NCBI GenBank assembly: GCA_025331445.1
Contig: JAIWNE010000007.1
Location: 124,001 to 188,000, forward strand
Origin: Blakeslea trispora
Taxonomy: Eukaryota > Mucoromycota > Mucoromycetes > Mucorales > Choanephoraceae
Direction: 5' to 3'
DNA length: 64,000 bases
Below the pieces are notes generated by a model that saw only the letters and a list, made by a program, of their open reading frames with translations, was not told where the DNA came from and did not search any database. The translations under genes and the position numbers were made by a program. Positions 1-10,150 of the stretch are shown here, piece by piece. Numbering within the stretch: position 1 is the first letter of the stretch; every line of letters starts with the position of its first letter.

Positions 1-506
1 AATGACTGCCTATAAAACAAGTGAGTGTCAAGTTTCGTCTGCTTCGTTTCTTTTTCTTGCCTGAGGATTGTTCTCTTGTTCCTGCCTTGTGATACCACTT
101 TGTGTAAGCAAGAGTTGCCATTCTTTTGGAAGACCTGTAAATTCGCCTGTAATTGGATCGAATCCGACGTGTGTGACATGTATTGTATTATAGGGTGTAG
201 AAATATCCATAATAGGTTGCTCAGAAGGACTTGGTTCGGTCATATTGCTTTTGGCCTGATAAGGTTGGTTGGTAGGAGAAAGAATGTCTATTAAAGAAAG
301 AGAAGTCGTTTCAGCCCTAAAATCAGCTTATTTATTCTTTTCATACCATTGAAGTTGCCCATAAATTTATCCAGAACGCCTTTGAGTTTAGGTCTGTCTC
401 GAGATTTCATGTCATGGGCAATCAAAGAGAATCGAGATGTTGATCGCAAAGAAGTACTTGTTTGTGACTCAAGGTTAACTGTGGCTATTTTAGGTAGGCC
501 TGACAT
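1..506 (-). CDS. p21-activated protein kinase (PAK/STE20 family), 5' part, truncated by window start
   Basis: Three exons are visible on the minus strand: 506-347, 287-61 and 9-1. The first two join in phase 1 across a 59-bp GT-AG intron (288-346). The second exon carries a CRIB/p21-binding domain: ISTPYNTIHVTHVGFDP followed by GEFTGLPKEW and the ENNPQ motif, which aligns with the PAK/Cla4/Ste20 consensus. In the family, this domain binds GTP-loaded Cdc42/Rac and relieves kinase autoinhibition. The kinase domain would lie left of the window. No PH domain is seen before the CRIB, which argues for a Ste20/Pak1 type rather than a Cla4 type. I chose ATG at 506 because it is in frame and preceded by a pyrimidine-rich leader; an upstream exon cannot be excluded. 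The family is certain from the CRIB motif; the subtype is inference. Confidence 0.85.
10..60 (-). other. GC-AG intron in the PAK gene
   Basis: No GT donor gives a sensible junction here. The sequence reads CAG|GCAAGA at the exon end and TATAG|GCAGTC at the next exon. Removing 51 bp restores NNPQ-AVI, matching the family motif (NPQAV). The donor AG|GCAAG matches the consensus of GC-AG introns. Without splicing, the frame reaches a stop within the intron (TGA at 28-30). Confidence 0.8.
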
Positions 507-2981
507 AACAGAATATGTTCTTTTTGCTGAGTTTATTTTTTTTTTTACAAGAGAAATTCAAAGAAATAGGAAAATGCGTTAAAAAATAAGAGAGAGAGAA
601 CAAAAAGGAGGAAGAGCAAAAAAAGAGAGAGAAAGAAAAAAGGGGGGAAGGATAGGACAGAAAGGAATAATTCAAAGCAGTACAAAAAGATTAAATAGAT
701 GTTACACTATTTCCAGAAATAGACTGCACATTGAGTGAAAGAGAAACAGATTGCCTACATTGAAAAATTGCATTAACAAAAATAAAAATGACACGTTTGA
801 GAAATTAGATGTTGTATATTGACAAAGAAACCAACTGTATGATCTAACAAAGAGTTATTTGTTTCTGCTTGAGCATGCTTGTCATGTTGACTCAAAGTGT
901 CGATAAATCTAAAGATCTTCCCCAATAGATGCCGTACTAACAAAAAGTCATGTTTGAATATTATGTCAGTGCCTCTTTATGCTATTGTTTTTTTCTTTTC
1001 TGTGTCATGACTTGTTACTCTTCCCTTCTGTACGTCGCTTTTATTCTCTCTCTCTCTCTCTCTCTCTCTCTATTTTTCTAGATCGGGTCATGCAATTGAT
1101 GACTGCTTACGATTATAATAATAATCGTATGGTTGAACGAATTTTTATTGTTTTCTGATGAGCGGAAATTCTTTGAAAATTAACAGGGCCGGTCCGTCTG
1201 GTATTATATCACCTGTTTATTTACTTTCTATTGTATATCCCATTACATCTTTTATCATGAAAGAAACCACTTTTAATTTCTTCACAAAACCTCGCTCTCA
1301 TCCGCGAATTGTTGGACGTTATATCTTCTAAAAGTCAATATTATGATAAAAAAAAAGGAAAAGGGTTCCTTTTTTTTTACAACTTTCAATGATGTGAAGA
1401 AGTTGATTGAAAGTTTCTTTCTAACAACATTTCATTTTTTTAAGGACGAAAGTTGTCTACAGGTTCATAAGCTTGCTGCAACAGATTTGGATATAGAACA
1501 ACTCTTTGTAAGATATTCTCGATGATCTCTTTGCAACTGTTATAAATCTTGTACTACTCGACTGTTCCCATCTCGAATCGAGTTTGATTAGACTGGTGTT
1601 TTAAAGTATATGAGCAGCAGCATACATCATAACCACAATGAATCATTTCATACTTTTGGTATTATGCAATTGAGTGAGGGGGGGGATTAGATGCTGTTAT
1701 GAGTTGTTATGCAAGAAATTCCCTCACAGTTGTTAAATGGCATCCCCTAGTTCCAGCCTGCTCATCATCGTCAGATTTGGACATAACAATAGGACAATTA
1801 TAACAATCTGAAGTAAAGACAGGCATTACCTTATTTTTTTATGTGTGCACATTTCTTATTAAAGAGCTAGATCCGACAGAGAGAGAGAGAGCCTAGTACC
1901 TATGGTTTTCTTCCTCTTTTCAAGTAAAAAGAATGAATAGGATGATTTGTATTTTATACAAAAGATATAAAGAGAAAAAAATGCATCGTTTTCTTATGCA
2001 GCTTTTTCAATGAGCTTCTTTTGATGTTGGAGTAAAATTAAAGCTTGACGTTTAAGGCAGAATAGAACCCAAGTTACCTGTCATTTCTACAGATCAAAGT
2101 AGTTTTCTCTATCTAACAAACGCACTGATAGAATTACTTGAGCGATTTTACTAGTTAATTTGATCAATTTAGTGTCCGGCAAACATACATTTGCACAATA
2201 TATTAATGTGAAACCGTGTACAAATGGATTCTTTATTGTTCTTTTATTACATGCAACTGGATCTGTAAATCAATTTAATTTCAAAAATGCAAATTACAAC
2301 TACAGAGAAGCTTTGTTTACTTTTGGTTGTGTTACTCGCTGCAGCCTCTATCTTTAGAAGATTTAATAATGACATCCATATATTCATATGTATGCTATAG
2401 GTAACAACAATATATGTAAAGATCCAATCATGTCCAATGTCCATAACACGTCAGTTTAAGTCAGAGAAAAAAGGGAGGCTTGAAAACACTTGAAGCTTTG
2501 GCTAACTCTATTATCTCATCTTTGAAAAATAAAAAAGTGCATTTGCTTGTATGATCTATACAAGAACAAAGTCTTTCCAAATCTGTGCGTATGCGTGTAC
2601 CTCAAAACTGCTGTACGACATAAGTGTCTCAGGTGGAGCAATTTTTTTTATCATTCGATGCTAACTTCTTGTTCCCAGAAAAATTAATAAAATGACAACA
2701 AAATAACAAAATCATTTGCTTTATAAAGAGCATGCAAATTGTGTGTGTTCTTGAAATCAAACCACAATACAGCCATTGACCAAAAACTTGATCCAATTCC
2801 TAAACAATGTTGATCTGACTGTGTTTCAAAAAAGTGGGATAAGGCCATCCATCATCCAATCAATTTAAAGCTTCAATGCTTATTTTTTCATGCTTGTGAA
2901 AAAAAAAGTCGACTGATCTTTCTTTCTTTATTACATATAAAAATTCATGCTTTCTTTTCTTTTTATTTGAGTTTATCTTAG
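507..2981. other. Intergenic region, no gene recognised
   Basis: AT-rich sequence with only short unconserved ORFs. The first 170 bases are purine-rich on the plus strand, so pyrimidine-rich on the PAK sense strand, consistent with a PAK leader and promoter. The last few hundred bases precede the universal stress protein gene. No tRNA or conserved coding sequence was recognised. Confidence 0.5.
1045..1070. repeat. (CT)n microsatellite
   Basis: Thirteen uninterrupted CT units in intergenic DNA, followed by TATTTTTC. It is a simple repeat with no visible link to a gene. Confidence 0.95.
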
Positions 2982-3692
2982 ATGTCTGACAAAATGCTTA
3001 CAAGCCATAAAAAAGACCAAAATTACAATTACCGTCGCCGCGTACTCATAGGATATGATCATACACAGGTGTCAAATGCAGCTATGGAATGGATTGTGTA
3101 TAATCGTGCTGTCTTTCCAGAGGATGATATTACCTTATGTATCATTGTCAATGATGATGCTGTGGCAGTTGAAGGTGCTTTTGGACTTGAGTCATCTGTT
3201 GCTGGCTTAGCTGGATGGATGGCAGATAGTGTATATGATTATCGAGAACGCATCACAGCTCTAGAAAAGAAGTCAAAAGATGCGTTACAGTCAGTCGTTG
3301 AATGGTTCGCAAGTAAAGGGGTAAGTAAATAAAGCGACAACTAGAGGATGAAAAGGCTTGCGTCTTAAATTATGTTCATTCTTCTTTTTTTTTTGGGATG
3401 TTTGTATTACCAGTTTAAAGTCGAGCCCAAGGTCTTGAGTGGTGATCCAGCCGAGACACTTAAAGATTATGCAGAAGTGAACAAGATGGATTTGGTCATT
3501 GTTGGTACTCGAGGATTAGGTTTTTTCAAAAGGTATTTCTGATTCTTTGTCTCATGCTTGTTACAAATAATAACACATAGGTCTTTTTTTCTTTTTAGAC
3601 AGCTAGTTGGCTCAGTATCCGACTACTTGACACACCACTTAAAATGCTCTCTACTGGTAGTGAAAGAAGAAACACATCCACAGGATGAGTAA
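2982..3692 (+). CDS. Universal stress protein (UspA family)
   Basis: Three exons (2982-3320, 3414-3532, 3599-3692) join to a 183-residue protein; both introns are GT-AG. The fold is recognised from the N-terminal RRRVLIGYDHTQVSNAAMEW strand-helix, the middle segment DLVIVGTRGLGFFKR and the C-terminal LVGSVSDYLTHHLKCSLLVV. Together these form the ATP-binding signature G-2x-G-9x-G-(S/T) of ATP-binding Usp proteins, so nucleotide binding is expected. Such proteins are cytosolic stress or signalling proteins of poorly defined role. The ATG at 2982 is the first in frame and lies in the context CTTAGATG. The stop is TAA at 3690-3692. The gene stands alone, with about 740 bp to the next gene downstream, which is on the opposite strand. 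Confidence 0.92.
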
Positions 3693-4436
3693 GCCTAGTG
3701 CAATCTTTGCTTGAGCTGCTGTGTTTATAATAAATAGGCAACTACTCAATGTATATATCAAGAAAAAAAAGTATTCTCTCTTTTTTCTGTCTTACCCAGT
3801 AACATGTCTATAAGTCATTTGATAAAGAGATTGAGAAATCAAGAGTCAAATGATTCTTTTTTTTTTAGTATAATAAAGGTCATAACAATAACTCAGAAAA
3901 CTGTCCTATTGCCACTAGCCTTTTCCTTCCCCTTTGTTTTTCTTATATACCTTACAAGAGTCAAGCGAGTTACTCCAAAGACATCGCTGCAAGAAAGCTA
4001 GTAAAAATGACTGTACAATGCACCAGTTGCTTTGAGAAATGATCCTTACACTTAAGAGCAATGTCATTTTACTTTTTAGAGTTCTTATCAAACGCATCTT
4101 CTTTAGATAAAGTAAGCTTGAAATAGCCCTCAGAATCAGTTTATGAGAGATGAATTGTGGTTATTCATGGACTTACAAAAGCACAGTATTGAACAATAAG
4201 CAATGATTGACTATATAATGAATATGTGTAATTCACATAACATTATATTTTATTTTATATTTTCTAAAATCATGTAAAGTTCAAGTCAGAGTGAATATGC
4301 AAAAAGGGAAAAAAAAGAGAGAGAGAGAGGGAAGAAGTCGTATAGTGCGATAAAAATGTATAGATAAATAATACAGTACAAATGTCTCATACACATATCT
4401 GCTAGATATGGATTAGCAGTTTAGGCGTAAATGAAT
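3693..4436. other. Intergenic region between convergent USP and NAP1 genes
   Basis: This holds the 3' ends of two convergent genes. A plus-strand ATAATAAATAGG near 3730 could serve USP polyadenylation. A (GA)n tract lies near 4316-4330. No coding sequence was recognised. Confidence 0.5.
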
Positions 4437-6003
4437 TTAGGATTGCTTGCATTCGGGTGCATTTTCACCCTTAGAAGCCTATGACTTCACGTTAGACTCG
4501 AAATGGAGTTGAGTAATGTATTTTCTTTTTTTACTTACAGTTGCAGTATCATTATCATCATCTTCGTCTTCATCGTCATCATCTTCGTCTTCATCTTCAT
4601 CTTCTTCGTCTTCATCTTCATAGTAATCATCCTACGTATCAAAGAAAAAGTAAGTCAGATGGATAAATGAAACCATTTTTTCATTGTATTTACATAGTCT
4701 TCGTCATCATAATCTTCGTATTGGAGAGCCTTTCCGGTGAAGTAGTCAACAGCATGTGGAATAATCTTGTCCTTGAATTCTTCACCCATTTCGTAATCAG
4801 CTTCTAATTTAGCATCCAGACCTTCGGCTTCTTCTTCATCAATCTCCTCTTCTTCGTCAGGAATGACAGGAGGGCTGAAGAAATAGAAAAAGGAATTTGA
4901 AGGAACAGTACGCTTAACGACGCGAGTCTTGTTGGTGCCCTTGTGACGTTGCTTCTTTGTTTCGACAGTGACAGTCAAATCTTTACCTTCCTTCCAGTCG
5001 ATAGTACAACCTTCAGCATGGTCATATACAAAATCACCACCATAGGCATGGTCTTGGTAAAAGTATGTTTTGGAAAGTACCTTGTTGGTGAAGTAATCGT
5101 TTTCTGAAAATTCAAACTCAAGCTTGAAGCCAGGTTGTTCCATATATGACATACGGATATCCAACAAGTGTTTCAAGGCACCTTCGTCTTCTTCTGTGAT
5201 TGTTTCAACGATTTGAGGATGGTTCTTTAAAAGAGTCAACCAAAATTCAGGAATGCCCTTTACATCCTTCTCTTCAGCTTCCTCTTCTTGTTTCTTTTCA
5301 ACTTCCTCAGCCTCTTCGTCTTCCTCTTCTTCGTCAACCTTTTCACCCAAAGCGACTTCTTCATCTGTGGGCTCATAAGCGCCACCGATAACTTGTGCAC
5401 GCTTTTCATACAAAGGTCGGTACAACTCGAGGTACTTCTTTTCTAAGGCCAAAACTTCTTCTTGGAATTTGTTTTCGAGTTCAGAATGTTTGGATTGAAG
5501 ATACTTGAGACCGTTGATACGGCGCTTGACTGAGATGGGTAATGATTCAATATAGCCAGAGGGCTTACCGACTAGAGTTCCTAATTTGCCTTGAAGCATG
5601 CTCAAGAGAGCAGGGTTTCCGGTGAAAGCACCAGCCAAGCCAGAAGCGCCATCAGCTGAGCCTATGTAAAAGATATTTGGAATGATACAATTGAGGTTAA
5701 TATTGATATTCCCATACAAATAAAAAAAAAAAAGAGTTGGCAAAGCAACAAGTTTTTTTTCTTTTGTTATTACCTTGGGCGTTGATAGTTTCCATGTCTT
5801 CAGAAATAGCAGCGACAGTGGGACGATAAGTGGAGGTAATAGGAGCAGGGTTAATAGGTGTGTTTTGAGGTGTGGGAGCAGTAAAGCTGCCGTTCTTGTT
5901 CTTAATATCGACACCAGAGGCTAAGAAAATAAACGTCAGGTCTACTGCAGTAGCTTTTCACTTTTCTTTTACTATTTGCTTTACCTGATTGTTGGGAATC
6001 CAT
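4437..6003 (-). CDS. nap1: Nucleosome assembly protein 1 (NAP1 histone chaperone)
   Basis: Five exons on the minus strand (6003-5985, 5920-5774, 5661-4694, 4631-4539, 4478-4437) give about 422 residues. NAP proteins shield H2A-H2B and shuttle histones to chromatin. Family hallmarks include the long dimerisation helix (LPISVKRRINGLKYLQSKHS onward), the IPEFWLTLLKNHP segment, KLEFEFSENDYFTN, and GCTIDWKEGKDLT. The exon-4 and exon-3 tails are a long Asp/Glu tract. The last exon ends in NAPECKQS, a CaaX-like end like the C-terminal cysteine box of animal NAP1L1, so farnesylation is possible. Exon 1 is only 19 nt (MDSQQS plus one base). Reading exon 3 alone would miss both ends. Identification is certain; tail function is inferred. 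Confidence 0.96.
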
Positions 6004-7524
6004 TTTCTTTTCTCGCAATCAGTAGTAAAAACTTTTAAAAAGAAAAAGAAAATAAAAAAAAAAGAAAATATTTTTTTTTTTCACTGTTATGGCAAATCAA
6101 TCGATGGTAGGCCAATAGTTTTCTTTCTTCTTTTTTTTTGGACTGTTATTGCATCTCAGCCAAATGAAAAAGAAAGTTCATTTTGCTACGTTATTAAAGT
6201 AAATAAACACATTTACTTTGGGATTGTCCAATCAAGCTGTGCACTGGTTAAGCAAATCCTCATCTTTACTTATTTCAACTATGGTCTTTGAAGAAAGCCT
6301 TGTTCTGCTAATAGTTGCTTTTTAAGCCATCAAAGTTACACAAGAACTTTTTGATTTTACTGCTCCATTTAAACATTGCTTTTGTTAGGGGGCTGCATTT
6401 CTTGTTCTATGTTATATATTTGGTTTCTTTTTTGAGTGTTGGGGTAAAAAGAAGATCCTCGACAATGCAATTTTATAACAATAATGAGTTCTTCCAAATG
6501 AGCTAGTGTTTCTTTTAATAGAAACCCAATGTCATGAACCTCATTGTGTGGTTTATAAAGGAGAAAACAACCTTTAATTTAATCCCTTGTTAGCACCATT
6601 CTCCTTTGTGACCTTTTGGTAGTTTCTTCAGTGCTAATCATATTTTGACTATGAGAAATACCATGACTGAACTTTCTGAAAATAATGTGATAACAGCTGT
6701 TTAGAACCAATACATTTTTCAGATATCAATAAAAGGGAAACCAAGGCCACAATCAAGCAAAAACAACAAGTGCCATAATAATAACACCCTGTTTATTGTT
6801 ATTATGCAAAAAAAAAAAGAGAGAGTTGGTAAGTTTTGCCTTTTCCTTTTTTAGGTTCTGAATCTAACAAGAAAGACCAAGATGATACTGAAATAATCAT
6901 AAATGCAGTCATCCTTGCCTTGTAATGGCATGATAATTAGATCATAGAAAATTCCCAACTGGGCAACACAGTCTGTTTAGACAAAAAGAAACTGCCTTTG
7001 ACAGATTGAAATGAAAGAGTGTCTAGAAATCCTTTTCTGGGATGGAAGGTTAAAAAGGAAGGGCTAGGTGGAAGAGGCTAGATGTCAAGACCTCAGATTG
7101 AAGGAGAGAGAGGACAACCAAAGAACGGGATCCGTGCAGATTTGGGGCCGAGAAAATAATAATTCTGCACTCGCTCCAACTGATCGATGATGTGTTTATT
7201 GAGGGTGGAAGGTGATGGCGAATCCATATTCCACTTGAGGAAAAACTACTTGATCATAAAAAAAAAACGGATGGAAAGTAAGGGAAGGAAGCCTTGAGGG
7301 TCCATTCTGATTGACATAAGCTGGTTTATAGTACGTAAGGCTCTGGCGTTTACAGAATTGCTGGTGATGATGTACATTGTTTCTGGTCTCTATTGGTCAC
7401 ATTTTCAAGGACCAATGGGTTAGGCCTTTAAAAACCACTTGTTTACTTCAAAATTGGTAAAAAAAAAAAAAAGAAGAAGCAGGTCAAAGTGATATGTTAT
7501 TAGACCGGTTGCTTGTTTTTGCAA
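6004..7524. other. Intergenic region, no gene recognised
   Basis: AT-rich with many poly-A and poly-T runs. The part next to 6003 is the likely NAP1 promoter. From about 7040 to 7330 the composition is less AT-rich, but no conserved protein or structural RNA was recognised in any frame. Confidence 0.45.
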
Positions 7525-7960
7525 TTCTCAAACTTCTTGCCCAGTTGGAACAGCTTCACAAGCTTCGATCATCCTTAATGTCAAAAATTTTAGTGTCTTT
7601 TAGAAGATAGCACTTTATTTTTGATTTGAATAATCGAACAGAACTACTTAATGCGATTTGATTTAGAGGAACATTGAAGATAAACTGGAATACACCTCGC
7701 TTGATGACAAAAGGATCAGCGGCCGAAGGGACATATATGGGAGCGTTATCCATCACAATGTGGAATACCTTCATCTCAGGGAAGTTGTCCATTGTTTCGG
7801 CAATAAACTGCAAATAATGAGAACCATTGTTTCTTTTAGGAACAGAACAGTCTATTTCCTGGTGCTTTGCGTTCAGTTCCACTCGCCACCTTTCTTCTTC
7901 ATATTTTGCTCCTTGTTCAGGCAGACTTCCAAATAAAGTACCAGCTCAGTTCTCCATTAT
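7525..7960 (-). pseudogene. Tc1/mariner-type DDE transposase fragment
   Basis: The minus-strand reading frame 7882-7556 contains FPEMKVFHIVMDNAPIYVPS, the second catalytic Asp region of IS630/Tc1/mariner (DDE_3) transposases, in which D-N-A-P-(I/F) is typical. The continuation FNVPLNQIALSS is a decayed version of the usual PPYSPELNPIE stretch: the third acidic residue and surrounding motif are lost. The C-terminal helix resumes in another frame near 7565-7525 (IEACEAVP). The N-terminal DNA-binding part and terminal inverted repeats are not recognised. This is a dead, rearranged remnant. Confidence 0.8.
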
Positions 7961-8075
7961 GATTTCTCAATAGAAGCTATTTACTGTGAGCCAATGCAAT
8001 TTTATACATTTATAATCCCAAAAAAGAAAGTCAATTTTATGCAAACACAATCAATTAGTATTTATTTAAACAAAT

Positions 8076-9000
8076 TTAACGAGAAGTGGCAGCAGCCTTA
8101 GGAGCGAAACCCTTAGCTTGTTGCTTGCTAACCTTGGCTTGAGAACCCTGTTGAAGAGAGAAAAAAAAAAGAAGATTAGACAAAATTGTTTTAAAAAGGC
8201 TTATTACAACAACTTACAGCAGGGTTGGCGGCCTTCTTGGCGGCAACAGCAGCCTTCTTAGCTTCCTTGGACTTGGAGATAGCAGCTTGACGGGCAGCAG
8301 CACGGGCATCAGGCTTTTGGTTACGCTTGGCACGGATAGCATCCCAAGAGGCACCAACAACAGCACGTTCGTGCTTGACGGTACGGCGAGAACGCTTCTT
8401 TTGAACTTCTTCGGTGATACCCTTCTTGTTCAAACGACGGTAGATGACAGTCCATCTGATCTTACGGGGGTTCAAACGTTGGAGGAAGTAAGAAGCAGCC
8501 TTACCGTTGATGAAACGGAAAGTCTATTAGAAAAAAATGAAGTGATTAGTTATCTCGTGGCTTGAAGTATAGAGCAGTTGTTTTTGTTTCCGATGCTTAC
8601 TCTAAAAAAAAGAAGAGAAGGTTAGCCTTGTTTAACTTTTAAAAATTCAGGTGCTTGTAGTTTACCTAGAGTCAACACGAACGTAGGTCTTACCCTTGGC
8701 AGGATAGATCTTGTGACCGGAGAAGGAACAAATCTCAAGCCTAGATAGTTGTGTAGAGGAGTTGGTCAGTACTGGTGCATATGTCACAACCTTGTTCACC
8801 TCTGGTATGATGGCATTTCACCCTTCCCCCCTCTCCTTTTGTTCATTTCTCTGATGACTATACAACTTTTCGATTGTATATATCATCCATCCATCCTTTT
8901 TTCGTTCTAATCGCATCGTATGATACAATAGTACTGTCTGTCTCATCATGCCATCATCATATCCAGCTGTGTCTCCTTAATGGCGAATACGTTACTTCAT
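8076..9000 (-). CDS. RPL24: 60S ribosomal protein L24 (eL24)
   Basis: Five exons are proposed: 9000-8996, 8740-8666, 8601 (one base), 8523-8218 and 8147-8076, giving 152 residues. Family motifs are [67 protein letters not shown] and the end [10 protein letters not shown]. It is a structural protein of the large ribosomal subunit. The first exon (ATGAA, donor AA|GTAACG) is my choice because it yields MKLEICSF, matching the conserved MKVE-type start, and sits in the context AAACAATG. It makes a 253-bp first intron. An alternative ATG at 8816 would give a non-conserved MPSYQR start. Identification is certain, exon 1 is moderate, and the one-base exon is discussed separately. Confidence 0.95.
8601..8601 (-). 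other. RPL24: Putative one-nucleotide exon of RPL24
   Basis: The exon ending at 8666 stops after two bases of a codon (GTTGACTCTAG), while the exon starting at 8523 begins on a codon boundary (ACTTTCCGT). A single A at 8601 lies between acceptor TTTTTTTAG (ending 8602) and donor GTAAGC (starting 8600). Using it gives AG-A = Arg and the conserved series DS-R-TFRF, which matches yeast DS-K-IFRF in length. Both flanking introns look genuine: 64 bp with GGCTAACC and 77 bp with AACTAATC as branch-point candidates. Confidence 0.8.
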
Positions 9001-10150
9001 TGTTTAAATGGATGCTTATGGGAGCTGAAAGAGGAGGTGCTGCATTCTGCATCTCACTAGTTGCTTGTATCGGTCAGATCAGGAAAGTGCCCCCCTCCTT
9101 TTCCTTTGAGTATTTTCGGACCGGATAGCTGAATGTGTTCAAAGAGATTTAAACGCCGACGCTTGTTGTAAAATAAGAAGAGGGTAACGGGGATTCAATC
9201 AAAAAGGTAAGCTATAGTCACAAGAAAATAAAGAGAGTGTTTTCTTCTTTTCTCGTTACAAAGATGATTTTTCTTTTATTTATTGATGAGTTTGGTATTT
9301 ATATATTTTGAGAGGAGTGTACGGAATCTACTAGAATTTACTACAATCTCGAAGGAGTATCGATTCAAGGACCGATCGCTTCAGCGCTCACGACAGTTGT
9401 AAGGGCATAGTTCTAACTTTCAATTTTGGGTCGCTTGTCGGGAATACACTAGCCAAGAGTGGTTGCATATGGACTTCAACCACTCAAATAATTGAAGAAA
9501 TTGTAGCAAGTTGGTGGCCACAAGTACCACTATGAACTTGTATAAAGCTGCGAGAATTTAAGAAGAACAAAAATTAAGCCTTTTTTATCCCCTTACGTTT
9601 TGAAATTGTTATAAATCCTGTAGTCGTTGGATTTGAACATAATAGTCAAGAAAAGTTACGGATCGAAAAGTTTATAAAGTTAATACGTAATTCAGATCCC
9701 GTTACAACACGCTTAGCCTTTTTTTTTTCCTTCACTACAGAAACAAAGTTCAAGAATTATATCTTTTCAAATGTCAATTGTATATGAAGGCATTGGAGTA
9801 TTGCTTCTAAAAATATTTAGTGAAAATGAGCAGAAAACAATGAACCGATGCAATAAATCATTGAAAGAAAATTTCAGATCTTTTGAGTTCCTTTGACATT
9901 AAACAACGACCTGATTAATTGTGTCAGTCAACAGAAGGAAAGGTAGTTTATTCGACCTACTTGAGCTTTGGTTCTCTTCTCAATTGAATGCTTCTGACAA
10001 ACTGAAAGCATATACGAACACATTACAATATAGCAAAGGAAAAGCTCTGGTACAATAACAGTAGAACATAGAATGACAAGAGAATAATAAATTGATTTTT
10101 CACTTTTATCAAATTTTGTTTATTAAATTAAAGTACAGAGCTTATTTGCT
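9001..10150. other. Intergenic region, RPL24 promoter side and P450 3' flank
   Basis: No conserved coding sequence was found. The part nearest 9000 is the likely RPL24 promoter and leader. The last 100 bases are the 3' flank of the P450 gene. Short ORFs are unconserved. Confidence 0.45.

Noticed and set aside
1343..1525. 60-codon ORF in the first intergenic region, and similar ORFs at 2160, 3804, 5989 and 6315
   Set aside because: Low-complexity Lys/Phe-rich translations of AT-rich DNA without conserved pattern or splice context.
8811..8816. Alternative RPL24 start at 8816 giving MPSYQRLEICSF
   Set aside because: In frame with a GT donor (CCAGAG|GTGAAC), but L24 proteins start MK-(V/L)-E; the ATGAA exon at 9000 fits better. 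Kept as a fallback only.
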